This document shows positions 10,178 to 22,329 of a stretch of DNA of 64,000 nucleotides, piece after piece. Where the stretch lies: assembly GCA_910589415.1 (NCBI GenBank), contig OU342635.1, positions 2,046,001 through 2,110,000 on the forward strand, in the 5' to 3' direction. The position numbers were made by a program, and so were the translations under genes. Below the pieces are notes generated by a model, which was given only the letters and a program-made list of their open reading frames with translations, did not search any database and was not told where the DNA came from. This stretch comes from Malachius bipustulatus (lineage: Eukaryota; Arthropoda; Insecta; Coleoptera; Melyridae). How positions within the stretch are numbered: position 1 is the first letter of the stretch; each line of letters begins with the position of its first letter.

Positions 10178-13100
10178 AGATCGTTGTATTTGTATGGGTA
10201 AGAAAAATCCATAAACGGTACAGTAGAGCTTTGATTATCTATTATTATAGATGGGACCAACGGGAGGAGAGTGTGGAATGATAATGAGTAATGACTAATC
10301 CAGATGTAATGATGTAATGCAAAAAACCTTTACATTTACACTATTTGTATTAATACATTCAGTTTTTTTATAATACATTACATACATGATACATACCGTT
10401 ATTTTAGTCTCTCATTGTGAAAACTATCCATTGTCAATTTAACTGATTAAGAAACTAGCATCATGGTGATTTAATGCATAGTTCAGTTACCAGTTACATT
10501 CATTGACTTTCTTTCCAAGTCAGTTATTATTATTGTCCATATTCCCAAAACTGTACTGTACCGCTTAGTTACAGATTGAAAAGAATTGAATAAATAAGAT
10601 AGAGATATACAGTTTATATGTATTAACATGAGATGAAGATTCTTGATTACATATTTAAGTTGATTAAATTTTTTGATACTTGGGAAATATCACCCTGTAA
10701 GTTTGTTAAAAGGTATCTGAATTCGATTATTTTTCATTTTGGCCAACAAACCCACAATACAATTTTGTTAGTTTATAGTTTGCTTGCTTGTATGATGGAA
10801 AATTCAATTTGGGATGCAATGTCATTTTAAAACTGAAAAAGCGACCCGGATCAAAGTTGGGATAATCAAGATTCTACTTTAACATTAAAAATATTAAAAA
10901 CATTGTTTAAAGACCTTCTTATTAAAAAACCGGAATAATTATAAGGTTTCATTAATTAATTAATTAATTGCTTTCAAATTCATCAAGACCAAGATTTTGC
11001 AGCTGCGTTCCGCACAAAAAAAAGTTCTTCCTTCAAATTTAAACAGTAATTTTCGTTTTAAGCTATTAGGTATATTTGTAAAAGCAGTAAGTAGGACATA
11101 ATTATTGTAATATGTAAAAACACACTTTATTATTGCATTTTAGCTCAAATAAGTAACCTCTTCCTTCACAGTTTTCTTCAAATAATGCTGCTGGTCTTGC
11201 AATAATTATCCTGGTCATGCAATAATTATCCTGGCATCCCCCATCTGAATTAGAAATTTGACTGATCATATGACCTCTCATGCGTTCTCGAAACATTCTG
11301 AGATAGAACTCAATTTAAGATCTCAATGTTTAATTGAATTAGTGCTTGAAAACAAGATGATAATTATTGATTCAATTTAATAATCAAACAAGCCTGATTT
11401 TCCTCAGTTATACTTATCGAGATGGGTGTCCATTAATTACATGAGCCCAAAATTAGAGGAGGGGATCAGTGAAAATCTCACATCAATTTTTTTCATTCAG
11501 AGACTGATAATAATTACTTATGTAAGCTGTAAACTTCCAAACACAGACAATAATGTTTGGACTATGGTATTATGGTCATCCAATTTTTTGAAATTCACAG
11601 TTGCTCTTTATTTTGTTAACAGCATTTATAAATACAAAATTTGCCAAGAGCATAGTCCGGTTGCACCAGCGTTAATTAAAGATCTCTAAGATAATTACTG
11701 ATTTTAAAAAGCCCCGTATTATCAAAATCTTGGTCTGATATTGCTGGAAATATATTGTACTCCCTTTTAGAAGAGTTAGGTAATTATAGATAAAAAAAAT
11801 AAAAGATCAATAAATATATTCGGCGTATTTTTCAAAGTTGAAATTTAAAATCAGTAATTATAAAGGCTCATAGTGGAGTTCTATTTGTTTGTAAATTTAG
11901 GAAGAATTGTCTTGATCCAATGTTGAAATTGTGTTTTTACATGTTATTTCTAATAAGAAGTGCAACTAACAGGAGTATCTTTTCAATTATATATGTGCAA
12001 TATGTGTTAAAAAGCTTATTTATTATCAACTCCCCTTTTAAACGATAATAGTTTAATTAATTTAAAAGTTACTACTGTGATAAATGAAATATATCGATGG
12101 TCTATTGTAATTTTTTTAAAATTATTTATGTAGTAAAGTTGATTATTTGCCTCAGGTATCATAAGACAATTAATTATTATTATTTTGTTGTAAATTTTAT
12201 TGGGTTAATTTTAACTGCTCTTTAGGTGTTGTAATCATCGATGGAATGAAAAGATTTTCCTTGCAATGTCTGCTGATCTGCTTACATTTATAGAAAAATT
12301 AACTTCTTTCGTTAGTAAGCATAATGATGAGTATTTACAATGGCAACTAAATGTAACTAAATAGTTCAGTTTGTCTTATGAGAGCTAAAATGTTGTAAAT
12401 ATTTTTTTGGGGGGAAAGCTGTGAATATTTCGATTGTAGGAGTGATTGTGTAATGTTCACTGTCACTGTTTTGTTGACAAGACTAGAATCGAGTTTTTAC
12501 TGTAATAGAGAATTTACCAGTGAAAAATTGTGCAATAAATTTGCATGCTAATTCTAAGCCACCACCTACTCTGGACCTGGACTTGACACCGACACCGGTT
12601 TTCATGGTTAACTTCAGTTTATAATTATTCATAAATCTTATATACAAAGAAGAAGAATAACTCATCATGTTCGTTTATTTTACCTAACCTCTCTAATTGC
12701 CATTGTGCAGGAGGTATGGTTAAGGCAAACACATCCCCCCCTTCTCGAGTTACTTCCCATTTAAAAATAGTTGTGAAATGGCTGTAACACCAATAATAAC
12801 TCTTTAAAATTCATGTGCCTTACTCTGCTCTAATTTACTTTCTATCATTACTAATAATTATTGTCATTCTCAGTTGCTAACTTTTTTTTCCTCTCATCGT
12901 AACAAATAACAATTAGTACAAAAAATATCATCATCATTGAAAATGTAAGAGAAATTCATATTGTGATACCCGTTTCGTATGATGGTGTGAAAATCAACTT
13001 TTATCAATCATTTCATTCATGTAACTTCGATAAATATTTCTTGCAGTGAATGAATTTATGAAGTGTTGAAGAACCGGGTCACTAAAACAAAACTTGATGG

Positions 13101-13498
13101 CACAAGTAGTAACAGTTCTGTGTTCATTTTTCTTTTTTTTTTTATAACTCCAGTGTTATTATTTAAGGTAATGAGCAAGTGATTATGCATTTGTGAGGGA
13201 CCCAGTATAAATGTTGGATATTGTGCAAAGTTGTTTTTTATGTTTTAGGATGTAACAATAAGTAAGCATAGTTTGTTTCCCCATTATGTAATTATATTTT
13301 AGAACTATAACGATTATTGATAGGATTTTGAATTTTGGTTGAATTTTTTATTTCCCAATTTGTTTTTCATAGAAAAATCTTCATATAATTATGTTAATAA
13401 AGTATTTTCAAATCTAATTCTCCTCTTTCATTTGCATTTCAAATAATAAATAAGTGCTACAATGTATTTTATCATATATTTGGACATGTAACTTGTTA
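10178..13498. other. Convergent intergenic space, Midn to Hakai
   Basis: Very AT-rich sequence between two genes that point at each other. A short (ATTA)n run lies at 10951-10969. No protein, RNA gene or delimitable transposon was seen; the small open frames (for example 10633-10830, 11426-11689) have no domain or codon bias that supports them. Confidence 0.5.
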
Positions 13499-13504
13499 TT
13501 TATT
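13499..13504 (-). terminator. Hakai poly(A) signal
   Basis: TTTATT on the + strand reads AATAAA on the - strand, about 85 bp past the Hakai stop codon. Confidence 0.5.
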
Positions 13505-13588
13505 TATGTTTACTAATAATAATAACAAATCTTATTTAAAAAATATCGCAAATTAAATTAATCAATTGAACATTAGAAAATAAAGAAT

Positions 13589-16500
13589 TTATCTATAATA
13601 GGGCTGTGTTGTCGACCATTGTGTAGCTGCTGCATTGTAGTCGTACTGAGTTGCTGGTCTGGCCTGCACTGTAGGAGCTTGTGGAGCCACATAAGAAGTA
13701 GCAATCGTAGGTTGAGAAGGTGCTGGTGTATATCCTAAAACGAGAGAAAATAACCTGAGAACATGAACTATAGTGTGAGAAAACTAAAACTTAATTGTAG
13801 GTTTTTGAAAAAAACAAGATTTCAGCACAATTCGGAATCTGATAGTGAATCATGTGACCACCAGCCTTCTGAATGAAATCATTTTTACATCAAAAAATGG
13901 TAAAATAATATTTGATTTAATTTTGGTACCAAAGTCAGAATTTAAAGATAGGAGGGGGCTAGTAAAATGTGCAACGGTTTTAACACATTCTTAAACACAA
14001 AAATGACATTTGAGGCATCATTTTTACGTAAAAAAGTAGTACATTTCGTGCTATTTGATTTAGTTTTTGTACCCTATTCAGAATTTAAAAATAGGAGGTG
14101 GCTAGTACAATGTGCCACGGTTTCAACACATTCTTAAACACAAAAATGACATTTGAGGCTTCATTTTTACATAAAAAAGTAGTAAAGTTCGTGTTATCTG
14201 ATTTAGTTTTTGTACCAAAGTCAGAATTTAAAGATAGGAGAGGCTAGTAAAATGTGCAACGGTTTCAACACATTTTTTAAACACAAAAATGACATTTGAG
14301 GCATCATTTTTACGTAAAAAAGTAGTACATTTCGTGCTATTTGATTTAGTTTTTGTACCAAACTCAGAATTTAAAAATAGGAGGTGGCTAGTACAATGTG
14401 CCACGGTTTCAACACATTCTTAAACACAAAAATGACATTTGAGGCATCATTTTTACGTAAAAAAGTAGTAAAGTTCGTGCTATCTGATTTAGTTTTTGTA
14501 CCAAAGTCAGAATTTGAAGATGGAATGGGGACTAATAACGTCCAACAAATTCAACACATTTTTAAACGCAGCGATTGACACCTTTGACATTTCTCAATAC
14601 AGTTTTTCCATGTGATTGTCAATTCTTTTAGTGTTAAACTATTCAATAATTGAAATCATACAGGCAGCACGACTCAAAACTACAAACGATCAATAATTTA
14701 CTCACCAGTATATGCCGGTGGAGCGGTCGTGGCATACCCGCCCCCCTGTCCGACATAATAGGCGGGTTGCGGTTGCGTCGGTGGAGGCAGATGCATGGGC
14801 GGCAACGGCTGGGTGTAACTAGTAGTAGCCTGCGGATACTGGTAGTAGTGGGTGGTGGCGGGAGGCGCCTCGTGCTGCACGGGTGGAGCCGAATCCTGAA
14901 TGGGAACCGTGATGAGGTTGGTTCGCAAGCCGCCCTGCGTTTGTCCGCCGGCCCGCACCCGTGGATTCACCGTAGCCACCGGAATAGTAGAACGAGGGTC
15001 ATTTTTCGGTCTCGCAATTGGCGTTGCGGGTACCTGGTGGAGTCCAGACTATTGTATTAATAAGACTGCTGTTTATGCGAAGCTTCCTACATAACAGAAT
15101 GTTTATGTTTCTTCTTTACAGAGTGTTACAATAAATTGGAAACCGCATATTGCAGCTTGCTGCTTTCCAAACTGACACAGAGGGGTGAAAATGATACCAA
15201 ATGAAAGATATAATTAATGTGTCCAACACTTAAGGTCAGGATGAAGATGCATTAAACGGTTTACATGTCCCTAGCTTTCTGAATTCTGGAAAGCTAAAGA
15301 ATGAAAAATTACTAAACAGATTGATCAATAAATTCTAGTTTTTTACATTTGTTTTGGCAGTGGTCTTGAAAGTATTTTTACTGCAGTTTAACTGCAATAA
15401 AAATATTTTGGACTAGTATTGAGATTTAAGAGAGGCAGAGCGAAAATAAAATATCAAAACGTTCTAACTCACTCTTTCCGGTTCAACGACAACCTCAACT
15501 TGTTGGACCATATTACTAGAGACGTGTCGATGATTTATGTGAGCCTGGAGATCTCTCTGCGAGAGATATGTCCGCCTGCATCCCGACGATCCGTACCTGG
15601 TGCCGCCGTGAGTGCACATGAACACCGTTCCTAACCCAGTTTGTTCCACTCGTGACACCTTCTCGAAGCAGCGGGGACACTGCTTCTGTTCTTGTTTGCC
15701 GCAAGCCAAACAGAAAACGTGCTTGCACGGAATCTGAAAATGTACGGCGAGTTGAAAAATTGCAATAAGGGCATACGGGGGTGATCGGTGATTGATTACC
15801 ATGCGTCCATAAATGAGAATGGGTTTCAAGCATTTATCACAACAGTGTATCATCGGGTTTAATACTTTTTCGCCTATTAGGTTAACTTTGTGACTCCAAT
15901 CGAGCCTCAGCATCGGTTCGGGAGGTCCTCGATTGATTGTAGTGAATGTCGGAGCTTCCAGTTGAGATATATCGGCTTCGAGATCCAGTTCAACTAAAAC
16001 AAGGGTGGATATCCATTTATTTAAAAATTATGGTAAATAGACAGAAGTGCGGTCACCCAGATTCAAAAAGAATGTATGAATGAGCTGCCTGTCGCACAGT
16101 ATTGCCAGATTGTACTGATTTTACAATACATACCAATTTTTGCTGACTAACGGAGATGACCAGAAAGTGACATAAGTCAGGTTATTGGTCATTGTTAGGT
16201 TCTCTCTTCCCTGAACTTTCAGGAAAATGAAAAAAGAAACGTAAAATTTAAAGCTAATTTCAGGGGAGAGAACCTAACAATGACCTGACAAATTAGATTC
16301 AGTTCATCTCTATTGAAGAATATAAAATTGTAAAAATGCAGCTACTGAATCTGGCAACACTGTGCGACTATAACCTGAACAGAGACATGGACATGCAGGA
16401 CGTTATTATTGTCCTGAAACCTCGGACACCACTTCTCTACCTTTACAGAACTTACACAACAGTAGGTAACTACTACTGGGAGAAAATGAGAAGATCTACT

Positions 16501-16765
16501 AAGGCATAATTTTAAAAGCGTCTGCATTATGTATTTAATAAGGTAATAAATAATACTTACTCTTAACGGGTATGTTTTCATTAGGCTCCTCTTGAGTCTG
16601 GTCCGGGGCAACAATTTGTTGTTGCTGTTGAGGCTGTTCGACTTCTTCATCGCTCTCGATCACTTTTACTGCTTTTTTGCCCCTTCCTCTGCCTCTTCCT
16701 CTGCCACGGCCTCTTCCCCGACCTCCCCGACCTCTTCCGCGGCCCCTTTTTGGTGGATCCTCCAT
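13589..16765 (-). CDS. Hakai: Hakai (CBLL1) E3 ubiquitin ligase, 5 coding exons
   Basis: Exons on the - strand are 16765-16561, 15993-15800, 15733-15473, 15033-14706 and 13734-13589; joined they give 377 aa in one frame with GT-AG borders. Seen in order: a run of Arg-Gly repeats (about 7-30) with a basic patch; [14 protein letters not shown]; a RING finger (CCDKC, then [12 protein letters not shown], then CPRC); the Hakai-type phosphotyrosine-binding zinc region with [19 protein letters not shown]; and a Pro/Gln/Tyr-rich tail ending QPYYR. In animals Hakai is a RING E3 that forms a Tyr-phospho-substrate pocket as a dimer and is a stable part of the m6A methyltransferase-associated complex with WTAP/Fl(2)d and Virilizer. 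Intron 4 (13735-14705) carries a satellite array and intron 1 a foldback. All zinc ligands expected are present. Identification is firm. Confidence 0.95.
13858..14575. repeat. 143-bp satellite, five units, alternating types
   Basis: The marker AAAATGACATTTGAGGC occurs near 14001, 14144, 14286 and 14430 (the second and later copies vary by a base), a period of 142-144 bp; a fifth, diverged unit closes the array. Units 1 and 3 share AAAGTCAGAATTTAAAGATA and CTAGTAAAATGTGCAACGG; units 2 and 4 share TCAGAATTTAAAAATAGGAG and CTAGTACAATGTGCCACGG. The array is thus built of about 285-bp dimers. It lies entirely in Hakai intron 4. Confidence 0.85.
16091..16368. mobile_element. 278-bp foldback MITE in Hakai intron 1
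   Basis: GTCGCACAGTATTGCCAGAT at 16091 matches the reverse complement of the right end with one mismatch. A second inner pair, GTCAGGTTATTGGTCATTG at 16176 against CAATGACCTGAC at about 16278-16289, keeps the arms complementary through most of the element. There is no coding potential. The ends contain CAGTGTTGCCAGAT-like sequence as in some hAT-type MITEs, but no clear 8-bp duplication is seen. Confidence 0.65.
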
Positions 16766-17110
16766 CTAAATGTTCAATAAAAATTGTTATTATTACTTTT
16801 TCCCTTAAAATTCAAGAGGATGTAATATTCCCTACCTCTATTACTACTCTATCACTTCAAATTCAAATCACTTAAAATAGTCTTTCGAAAATATTTTTCA
16901 TTTCATGAATGTCCACTTTACAAAATATAAAATATTAAAAAATACACTAAAAATATTTCTCCGAAACCGGAACAGAGAACTTGGAACTTATAACTCCACC
17001 AGACAGAACTCCTTCTCGCAAGTTGCAGGAATAATCCCAGGTTTTCCGGCTATGGTCTATCCAAAAATTCTCCAATAGTAACGTAATACAGTACGGTGTA
17101 AACTGTAAAG
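16766..17110. other. 5' flank of Hakai
   Basis: Non-coding DNA upstream of the Hakai start. It should contain the promoter and 5' UTR, but no core element can be named. It ends with the 8-bp target duplication CTGTAAAG (17103-17110) of the hAT element. Confidence 0.4.
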
Positions 17111-19780
17111 TAGAGATGTGTCAGTCCGGTCGGACCCGTTCCAACGGAACGGGTCCGATAGTGGAACGATTCGGACCGGGTCCGAGACATGAAACAGAAC
17201 GGGTCCGTCGTTCCACTCGGTCCGGTTCCGTGAATGAATGAAAGGAAACAACTCGACTCCGGCTCCGGCTCCGGCTCGGACCTGCTGGCCTGGACCGGTG
17301 TACGGATGAACGGAGAACGGAACGACTGTGAGGGTGACTGGTAGACAGGTAGACTGGTACGACTAGGGGTTGGGTTGGGGTGGATGAGGCTATTATTATT
17401 GCTATTGTATGCTACATTTTTTATTCTACTTAACGCCTAACGTATACCTACCAAATAATTTTCTTATTAAACTAATAGTACGAGAGCCCACGACCAAAAC
17501 CATGTATCATCGTTTTACGGCCAAAACCGTATCAAGTCGTTAGATAAGATGATCCTGAACCCTACTAGGTGGGTGGTAACGGTCAAAAGTGTAGCAACTG
17601 TGTGGGAGGCTATTTCTGCTATGTCAAAAAAAATAGGCAGACGGTATTATCGTATTACGTCTGATATTGAAAATGTACATAGATTTTGTCATTTTATAAC
17701 GAAAATGTTTGTTTTCAGACATTTTGCGCGTAGCATATGGCCTGAGCGCATTTTTGAAAATGTAAAAAAATTTAGCCGAACTGTATTATAGCAACCCAGT
17801 TCAATTTTTTTTTTTAACTTTTTTATGGCTTCCGGGATTGCTAAAATACTGTTTTCAGACATTTCCGATGTCGCCTATAATCCCAAAAATGAAAAGAACG
17901 TTCCGGAGTCGCCCGGCAAACGCCCTGGCGCTTGTTACAATCCTATGGCAAGGAAGGCTATTTACTTCTTACGCTTCTGTCCCTTGCATCATTACAGCGC
18001 ATGCGGCAGCAGGCTATTCTGACAGTTGTAACGACGCTCACACCGCTCATTCAAATTGCTATTGTACGATTAAGTTTAAAAAGTCATATGTGACGTCATC
18101 CCAAACAGCACAAAGTAGTCCAATGGACATCCCTCTATGTACCAACGGACGCCCATAGTGACTAAAAACACATACACATCTCGCATCTTGTATCTCCAAA
18201 TAAACAGTTTTTTTTTTTTACTTTATCCCAATTTCCTTTTGTGCAATTTATTGAAGTCCTTCAACTTCCGTTCGACGGTTTCGGGTAAGCTCTTTATTAA
18301 TCATCATCAAATAATTTACGGGTCGCAACTTATTCATTGGCTCGTAATAACATAGACTTCAATCGCCTCAATACGATTTTTGAATAATTTCGGAGTATCG
18401 AGAAAAGTTGTCTGATTAGTAAGGTGCTACACTGAATTTGTCTGATATAAATTTTTTCTACATCTAGACAACTTATTTTATCACGTCTAACAATTTTCAG
18501 ACGAATTGCTATGTTACCGATCGGTAAATTTTTTTAACGTTTTCAAAACGGTCTCAAAATTTAATGTGCTCACATTTTCTTCTGAAAAATGATTATTTCA
18601 TATACACTGACCCAAATTCACTCGTGAAAATCATTTTCAGACGTTTTGCTATGATACTTTTTTTTGTCTCATTTTTAATTTTTTTAAGTGGTCTCCCGGG
18701 TACACGCTACGCTAGTGGCGTCTGAAAAACTTATTTTCGATATCTTAGAGGTATCATTTAACTATATTCTGAAAATCAGACGGATTGCTATGATACAGTT
18801 TGGTAAAATTTTTTGACATTTTTGAAAATTTGGTTAGGTCGGACGATACACGGAAAATTTCTGATATTGCGATTTTCGGGTTCAGAATAATCGAATCTAT
18901 TAATTTGATGCGGTTTTGGTCGTATTGCTATGAGACAAAAATTTTGGTCGTGGGCTCTCGTACTATAAGTACCTTCTTGATTGGGATTCGACCGGATAAA
19001 GTTTTTTTTCGACCAGATAAAAATTGAAAACAATTATTTGATTTTAATTAAAAATATGGCGTAATAACTACTTGATTATTGAGTAGGACTTGAAATTACA
19101 AAAAACAAAATTTATAAAAAATTATTTAAATTAAATTAAAATATAATTTATTAATTAAATTAAGATAAATTAAAATATAATTTATCAACCCTATAGGTAC
19201 TCGAACATAGGTATAATGAGATCTGCATGTACCTAATACCTACCTATGCGCGCGTATATAGGATGAAAGGGAAAATCAGGTGTTTAATTATTTTTTTTAT
19301 TTACCTAATATTTTTTATGTTTATTTTATACCTTCAAATGCATTTTGATACTTGGAACTTTTACTTAATGGGGTAGGTAGGTAAGGCAGACAATTAAAAA
19401 ATTCCTAATTGTTCTGAAAGAATAGCGAAAAATTCAAAACTTGTTAGACCGTTTTAGGCGCAGAAAATGGCGTAGGTATATTTTGGGATTTTAGGAAGTA
19501 AACTTAATTAAATTAAGTTAAAAATAAAATTAATTGGTGTGCCTCGAATTGGAGAGAGAAATTCGTTCCATGCCATAATGATGAACTTATGACTGACTGG
19601 ACTGGACCGAGAACCGGACCGGGAGTACCGAATACCGATTGCCGTTGCCGATGTCTGATTAGGTGAGCAGAACGGATCCGTGGAACGGGTCCGATGGAAC
19701 GGGTCCGATGGAACGGGTCCAAGCGTGGAATGAATCATATCGTTCCCGTTCCAGCCTGGACCCGGACCGACACATCTCTA
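17111..19780. mobile_element. Non-autonomous hAT element, 2670 bp
   Basis: The termini are TAGAGATGTGTCAGTCCGG at 17111 and its inverted partner ending GACACATCTCTA at 19780. They are flanked by a perfect 8-bp direct repeat, CTGTAAAG (17103-17110 and 19781-19788), the duplication size typical of hAT transposons. Subterminal GGAACGGGTCCG-type motifs repeat in both orientations (about 17143-17225 and 19670-19755), like transposase-binding repeats. No transposase is encoded; the interior is occupied by a second inverted-repeat element (17476-18965). It lies between Hakai and TMEM115. Confidence 0.85.
17476..18965. mobile_element. Inner inverted-repeat element nested in the hAT
   Basis: TAGTACGAGAGCCCACGACC at 17476 is repeated inverted, ending at 18965. 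The interior holds several imperfect repeats of a phrase like TTTTCAGAC...TTGCTATGATAC (near 17717, 17852, 18497, 18636 and 18773) in the same direction. No coding frame with a recognisable domain. It is either a separate insertion or the internal part of the hAT derivative. Confidence 0.55.
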
Positions 19781-19788
19781 CTGTAAAG

Positions 19789-20292
19789 TGTAAGGTAAAA
19801 AAAAAATGTAAAATGTAATAAATACGGAATAGGGAACATCTACGAAATTCGAAAGGACGAAACGAAAAAGTCGAAATACGAAAACGAAACAACGAAACTA
19901 AACTCGATAACTCGAAAGCCGAAGAAACAGGAAACGGGCACAGAATAAAAAACAAGCAGAAGGCAAACTTCAATAAAAAAAAACGAGTTCGCGCATCTAC
20001 TCGGCGCATAGAGATCCGCCATGTTTAGGGTGGAACTCAGTAGCGCAGCGCAATGAAGTCAACTACTCTCTATCTCTCGTTGTCTTGTCTCTAGTACCAG
20101 TGGGGGAGTGGCGCTCCTCTATAACCGCGAGCACACATAATAGAAATAGATGTTTATTGTTTATGAAAGCATCTAGTACATTCCCGCATGTGCAATCCTG
20201 CACAAAGTGACTTCATTAGTTTTGAATGCGGGTCCTGCGCTTCTTCTCCGCAGCAATGGCCGCCAGATTATGGCTTATCTCTTGTCTCTAAA
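19789..20292. other. Intergenic, nothing recognised
   Basis: Sequence between the hAT element and the next foldback. No gene, RNA or repeat boundary could be supported. Confidence 0.4.
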
Positions 20293-21090
20293 TAGGGAAC
20301 CTGTATTACCGCTTACTAGGGTGGCGCATTCTCATTCTCACTAAAAGTTGGGAACGTCAAATTTGACTTCATAGAGTCAGATTTCCCATGAACGTGTACA
20401 ACTGTCTAAAAATTCACATAATTTGTTATTAAGTCCGAGTATTAAAAAAAAGTAAACTTTTGCTGTGTTAGAGAATGGTTTAACAATAAAAAGAGTGCTT
20501 TCTACTTATTCTCTCGTTGCTTAAAGGTAACTTTCTTAATATTTTAAGCTCATTATTAGTCCTCTATCAATACTTACCTGTTACTGGGATTATCTGGACA
20601 AAAAACGCACCCAGCCCCATCAGCAGACAGTTTATGATTGCAGAAAATATATGGAGCTCAGAATTTCCGTATTCCTGGAAGTTTGTCAGGTAGGTTTTAT
20701 TACATCTTGATGAATCCTATTTTTAGGGATCAGTATGGGTACTAAGATCACACTGCCAAGACGCTTTTTCTCAGTTACTACGTTAGATATCGAGGTAAAA
20801 ATTATACCCAAAACTATTGAATACCCAATACAATAAAGTCTACAGCTTCGTAGTTCCTATAAACCCGTAATATGTTTTTAATACCCACTGAAAGAGGATT
20901 GTCGATTTCTATTCGTTATTATTTTGTTTCATTTTTCAAACTTCGCTTTTTTCCACTTGATACCTACGCCTGTGACCAAATGTGCCAAAAATGTGGCATC
21001 CAGCTATTCAAACATATCCGTGTTAAGTAAACGTCAACGAGTGAATGCGCTACCCTAGTAAGCGTTAGTGTCGGTAATACAGGTCCCCTA
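20293..21090. mobile_element. 798-bp inverted-repeat element
   Basis: TAGGGAACCTGTATTACCG at 20293 pairs with CGGTAATACAGGTCCCCTA ending at 21090. The arms continue with CTTACTAGGGTGGCGCATTC against GAATGCGCTACCCTAGTAAG after a 9-bp length difference. The interior shows no protein. Probably a non-autonomous DNA transposon; no target duplication is obvious. Confidence 0.65.
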
Positions 21091-22329
21091 TCTCTAAAAG
21101 AGCAAAGACGCCGCCGGCGAGTTTGCCTTCTGATTGTTAGCCTTCTGTGGCCATGCCTTACAACTAAAGTACAGTCAACGAATAAAGAATACTACTTTAT
21201 TCGTTGAGTACAGTAAAACTACACAAAACAAAGTTATGTCAGCTTGAAACTGGAAACTCGTCCGCGCTGCGCATGACGTCACTGTAGTGATTGTAATCCA
21301 AGCTCTAACGTAAGAATTGAAAATATTTTAAGGTGGAAGTCAACATTTGTGGAGTGTAATGAAATTCATGTTGGTGCTTACTGTGATACGATAGAAATAA
21401 TTTATACATAATTGCCTTTGCCTATGTTAGCAAACTAAAAAAGATATCTCTTATGCATTTCGTTTTCCTTGCGTGATTCTCACACCCGCACTTACCGGTA
21501 CCGCACAATAGACCATTTTTGTTATTTGACAGTCTAAAGGTACTGAAGTCAAGCTTATTGATTTTACGGACAGTGACAGCAGACAATAATTATTGTTTTC
21601 GTACTTTTCGTACCTTTTGAAAGGCCAAGAGATAATACCATAAACTTTCTAAAAATGAGGTAAGTATTGGAAAACAGTGGGTAGTAACCTCCAAGAAGGA
21701 TAAACCAATTAAAAATTCTGCAGCAAACACAAACATCGAAATAAACCACTAATTCACGATATTATTACTAGGTACCGTGTTGTATGAAGCTTACACAAAA
21801 ATGACGTCATAGGCTGCGCCCTGACATACCTTGTTTATTTTTGTACCATGGTTTAGTTGTATCATAATAGCATCGTCATAGCAATAATCCGCCCAATAAC
21901 GTGTGACGTATGACGTATAATATGACATGATTTTAATTTCATTGTCTGCCGGTTTTTCTTGGATTTGTATTTTTGTCCTTGTCTAACCGTTTATTCTTGC
22001 ATCTTTTTGTCTCTATCAACAACAGAGCATTTGTGACAAATGACAGACTGTTATCTAACATCAACCATCATTACCATCAATCAACCTCCTACTCCTACAT
22101 CCTAATCCTACAATATAAAATAAAATAATTATGAGAAAAGCTGTATTTATTTTACAACAAACTAATAAAATTTGTTGGATGGTTTTCTCATTTATATTTT
22201 AATTCAAAAAAAATATGGTAGTCCAAAAATATAATACTAATTAGTATTTTGCGTGACAGGTAGCTTTACTCTGGAGAAGCAAAAAGAAGCAACCAAAGCT
22301 CATAACCATACAACCCAAATGGCTTAACC
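21091..22329. other. 5' flank of TMEM115
   Basis: Non-coding. A 12-bp perfect hairpin (CAACGAATAAAG at 21176 against CTTTATTCGTTG ending at 21206) lies in it. The 5' UTR and promoter of TMEM115 must lie near its end, but no core promoter motif is clear. Confidence 0.4.

Noticed and set aside
13858..14575. Array as a tandem exon duplication of Hakai
   Set aside because: Units are non-coding with stops in all frames and bear no similarity to Hakai exons.
14650..15094. 136-codon and 64-codon frames on the + strand
   Set aside because: Shadows of Hakai exon 4 on the - strand, caused by its GC-rich codons.
15160..15215. Shared phrase with 33975-34015 (GAGGGGTG, ATACCAAATGAAAGAT)
   Set aside because: Only about 45 bp in common with no ends; too short to define an element.
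17057..20022. Several 60-116-codon frames in and beside the hAT element
   Set aside because: Low-complexity translations of GGGTCCG repeats or AT-rich DNA; no transposase motif.
21169..21214. 12-bp perfect hairpin as a terminator or microRNA precursor
   Set aside because: The stem is too short for a microRNA precursor and the site is not at a gene end; left unassigned.
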